From contig USLO01000084.1 in the NCBI GenBank assembly GCA_900555515.1, positions 1 through 7,583 on the forward strand: a stretch of DNA of 7,583 bases. Direction: 5' to 3'. The position numbers and the translations under genes were made by a program. This DNA is from an uncultured Collinsella sp. (GTDB lineage: Bacteria; Actinomycetota; Coriobacteriia; Coriobacteriales; Coriobacteriaceae). The notes under the pieces were generated by a model. That model made no database searches. It was given only the letters and a program-made list of their open reading frames with translations, and had not been told where the DNA came from. Each line of letters begins with the position of its first letter. Position 1 is the first letter of the stretch. Shown here in pieces: positions 6,079 through 7,583 of the stretch.

Positions 6079-6528
6079 ATGGTTAAGATCAATCGAAAAT
6101 GGGCGGTTGTAACCTGCCTGATGGCGCTCTTGATCTGGGGCAATTCGCTGGTTCCCGGCTCGGGGTCGGGCTCGCTGAGCCTAACGGTCATGGAAGCTAT
6201 CCGCGGTTTCCTGCACGGCGTGGGACTTCCATATGAATGGGTGACCAACTTTGTTGTTCGCAAGTGCGCGCATTTTACCGAGTATATGGTGCTCGGCATC
6301 CTGGCAACGCACGCCTTTGATTTTGAGGGCCGGCGCACCTTTGACGTGCTGCTGCCCACGGCGGTGTTCCTGCTGCTGATTCCCTCGATCGACGAGACGA
6401 TTCAGCTCTTTGTGCCGGGACGCGCCGGCATGATCACCGATGTGATGATCGACTGCTGTGGAGCGGCAACGGGCGTTGTGCTCCGATATCTACTACGATC
6501 GCTCATATGTGCCAAAAAGGCCGCCTAG
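6079..6528 (+). CDS. VanZ-family membrane protein
   Basis: A 149-aa integral membrane protein with four likely membrane segments (about 8-25, 66-82, 88-104 and 118-139). It carries the VanZ-family signatures: RKCAHFTEYMVLG (61-73) with Arg61, Lys62, His65 and Glu68, and then SIDETIQLFVPGR (103-115) with Asp105, Glu106 and Gln109, followed by Asp121 and Asp125. VanZ of enterococci gives low-level teicoplanin resistance; chromosomal relatives are widespread and mostly of unknown biochemical role, so no resistance should be assumed. It starts 7 bp after the upstream stop and probably shares its mRNA. GGAGG (6062-6066), lying in the last codons of the upstream gene, is its likely ribosome binding site, at a rather long 12-nt spacing. 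Its last codons and stop are built into a terminator stem. Length is normal for small VanZ proteins. Confidence 0.9.
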   Translation: MVKINRKWAVVTCLMALLIWGNSLVPGSGSGSLSLTVMEAIRGFLHGVGLPYEWVTNFVVRKCAHFTEYMVLGILATHAFDFEGRRTFDVLLPTAVFLLLIPSIDETIQLFVPGRAGMITDVMIDCCGAATGVVLRYLLRSLICAKKAA

Positions 6529-6559
6529 GACGTATGTTTGGTCCTAAGCGGCCTTTTTT
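6514..6559. terminator. Bidirectional intrinsic terminator between the VanZ gene and the kinase gene
   Basis: Arms 6514-6531 and 6541-6558 pair over 18 positions with a single C-A mismatch, around a 9-nt loop. The stem has an A run on the left and a T run on the right, so it can end transcripts on both strands. It serves the VanZ operon (+) and, 83 bp beyond its stop, the convergent kinase gene (-). The VanZ stop codon TAG (6526-6528) lies inside the left arm. Confidence 0.9.
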
Positions 6560-6576
6560 ATTAGAGGGCTTATATG

Positions 6577-6627
6577 GGGCGTGGTGGCATCGTTCCGTAG
6601 GTCGGATTTGCCGGGCGCGCCACGCCC
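6577..6627. repeat. 10-bp inverted repeat downstream of the kinase gene
   Basis: GGGCGTGGTG (6577-6586) pairs with CGCCACGCCC (6618-6627), with one G-T wobble and a 31-nt loop. It lies between the kinase stop and the shared terminator. It could protect the 3' end of the minus-strand mRNA, or be chance in GC-rich DNA. Confidence 0.3.
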
Positions 6628-6641
6628 TGTGGGTGCGTCTG

Positions 6642-7532
6642 CTACTGAAGCGCCTGTGCGCCCAGGGCCAGGCAACCCATAATGCCCTGCTTGCCCTCGA
6701 GGCTGTTGTTGACGATGTAGTTATCGATGTCGTTGACCTCGGGCGTGACGATATAGCCGTTGAGCATCTCGGCACACTTTTTGCGTGCGAGCGGCACGAT
6801 GGGGGTGTGGTCGGCCACACCGCCGCCGATGATGATCTTTTGCGGCGCGTAGCACAGCGTGTAGGTCATGAGTGCCTGTGCCAGATAGCCGGCGAGCAGG
6901 TCCATGGCCTCCGGGTCATCGGCCATGTCTCCGGCGCTCTTGCCATCCCAGCGCTTTTTGACGCCGGGACCTGCGATGAGGCCCTCGAGGCAGTTGTCGT
7001 GGAAGGGGCAGGCGCTATGCTCGCCGATGGTGTCGCGCAGGTCGCGCGTGACCAGGATGTGGCCGGCCTCGGGATGCATCATGCCGTGCACAAGCTGGCC
7101 GCCCGAGAGTACACCAGCGCCCACGCCGGTACCGATGGTCAGATACACAACGTCAGTGAGGCCCTGGGCGCAACCAAAGGTGACCTCGCCCAGGCAGGCG
7201 ACGTTGACGTCGGTGTCGTAGCCGCAGGGGATATTGAGCTCGTTTTGGATAGTGCCCAGCAGGTCAAAGTAGCGCCATGCCGTTTTGGGCGTCTCCAGGA
7301 TCTTGCCGTATTGGGGCGAGGCAGGGTTGACTGCGGTGGGGCCAAAGGCGCCGATGCCCAGCGCGGCGATGCCCTTGTCGGCAAACCACGCGTTGACGGC
7401 CTCAACGGTCTCCTGCGGGGTCGTGGTCGCGATCTGCTCGCGCTTTAGGACCGTACCGTCCGCATAGCCCGTGGCGCAGACCATCTTGGTGCCACCGGCC
7501 TCGAGCGCTCCGATAAGCTGCTGCTCTGCCAT
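6642..7532 (-). CDS. ROK-family fructokinase (ATP:sugar kinase)
   Basis: A 296-aa cytoplasmic kinase predicted to make fructose 6-phosphate from fructose and ATP. The N-terminal phosphate motif is GALEAGGTKMVCATG (8-22). GIGAFGPTAVNPASPQYG (59-76) and the following ETPKTAW resemble Bacillus subtilis fructokinases of the YdhR/GmuE type. DTDVN (106-110) holds the probable catalytic base Asp108. IGTGVGAGVL (133-142) is the second phosphate motif. HPEAGH (153-158) followed by CPFHDNC (175-181) gives His158, Cys175, His178 and Cys181, the expected ROK zinc site. IIIGGGV (233-239) is the adenosine-side motif. There is no N-terminal DNA-binding domain, so it is an enzyme, not a NagC/XylR-type repressor. 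GAGAGAGG lies 6 nt upstream of the ATG. The gene converges on the VanZ gene. Substrate is inferred from family likeness; mannose or another hexose remains possible. Confidence 0.92.
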   Translation of the reverse strand: MAEQQLIGALEAGGTKMVCATGYADGTVLKREQIATTTPQETVEAVNAWFADKGIAALGIGAFGPTAVNPASPQYGKILETPKTAWRYFDLLGTIQNELNIPCGYDTDVNVACLGEVTFGCAQGLTDVVYLTIGTGVGAGVLSGGQLVHGMMHPEAGHILVTRDLRDTIGEHSACPFHDNCLEGLIAGPGVKKRWDGKSAGDMADDPEAMDLLAGYLAQALMTYTLCYAPQKIIIGGGVADHTPIVPLARKKCAEMLNGYIVTPEVNDIDNYIVNNSLEGKQGIMGCLALGAQALQ

Positions 7533-7538
7533 AGTATT

Positions 7539-7546
7539 CCTCTCTC
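7539..7546 (-). promoter_or_regulatory. Ribosome binding site of the kinase gene
   Basis: On the minus strand GAGAGAGG precedes the ATG (7532-7530) by 6 nt. This purine run with ideal spacing fixes the start. Confidence 0.8.
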
Positions 7547-7570
7547 TGGGACGAGTTGCTCCGTGACTAA

Positions 7571-7576
7571 AGTATA
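7571..7576 (-). promoter_or_regulatory. Candidate -10 box for the kinase gene
   Basis: On the minus strand this reads TATACT, close to consensus, about 39 nt before the ATG. The matching -35 box would fall beyond the right edge of the window, so the promoter cannot be confirmed. Confidence 0.45.
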
Positions 7577-7583
7577 GAGCTCT

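Noticed and set aside
5493..6359. A 288-codon minus-strand frame across the unknown gene and the VanZ gene
   Set aside because: It is antisense to two well-supported genes with clear start signals, has no motif of its own, and shows the composition of an antisense shadow.
6488..6500. TACTACGATC near the VanZ 3' end, similar to the core of the inverted-repeat element
   Set aside because: Only about nine bases match (TACTACGAT), within coding sequence, with no second arm nearby. Chance is the simplest explanation.
6507..7448. A 313-codon plus-strand frame opposite the kinase gene
   Set aside because: It starts inside the VanZ gene, runs through the bidirectional terminator, and is antisense to a complete ROK kinase with all motifs.
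6642..7532. ROK protein as a NagC/XylR-type transcriptional repressor
   Set aside because: There is no N-terminal winged-helix domain, and the length, catalytic Asp and zinc motif fit a sugar kinase.

Overview
The window looks like chromosomal DNA from a GC-rich actinobacterium of the class Coriobacteriia, most likely Collinsella or a close relative. The grounds are the strong C/G-ending codon use, an arginyl-tRNA synthetase followed by a Rho with a very long Ala/Lys/Glu/Arg-rich N-terminal extension (an actinobacterial trait), and an ROK fructokinase of the Firmicutes/gut-actinobacterial kind. The genus is an inference from memory of such genomes and was not tested by any search.

Layout, left to right. 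(1) The 3' three-quarters of argS (+), closed by a strong intrinsic terminator at 1331-1363. (2) A 528-bp intergenic region holding a 150-bp element bounded by near-perfect 26-nt inverted repeats (1408-1557), then a good extended -10 promoter (1642-1669) and a structured leader of about 140 nt. (3) rho (+), 847 codons starting with GTG, closed by an intrinsic terminator (4395-4426). (4) A 313-bp intergenic region with a near-consensus promoter (4506-4534) and a leader that can fold. (5) A two-gene unit (+): an unrecognised 466-aa protein with a membrane hairpin and a long acidic cytoplasmic part, then a VanZ-family membrane protein 7 bp downstream. (6) A bidirectional terminator (6514-6559) whose left arm contains the VanZ stop codon. 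(7) A convergent ROK-family fructokinase gene (-) with its ribosome binding site and a -10 box at the right edge.

These are four transcription units: translation (argS), transcription termination (rho), an envelope-related pair of unknown purpose, and sugar phosphorylation. No tRNA, rRNA, CRISPR array, insertion sequence or prophage gene was seen.

The points most worth a second look are the Rho N-terminal extension (about 420 residues added to an otherwise normal motor, with basic patches and a 33-residue stretch made only of polar and charged residues), the altered primary RNA-binding site of this Rho, the inverted-repeat element upstream of rho, and the unrecognised membrane protein with a duplicated acidic-Trp motif. 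I do not see a clear new defence or metabolic system here.
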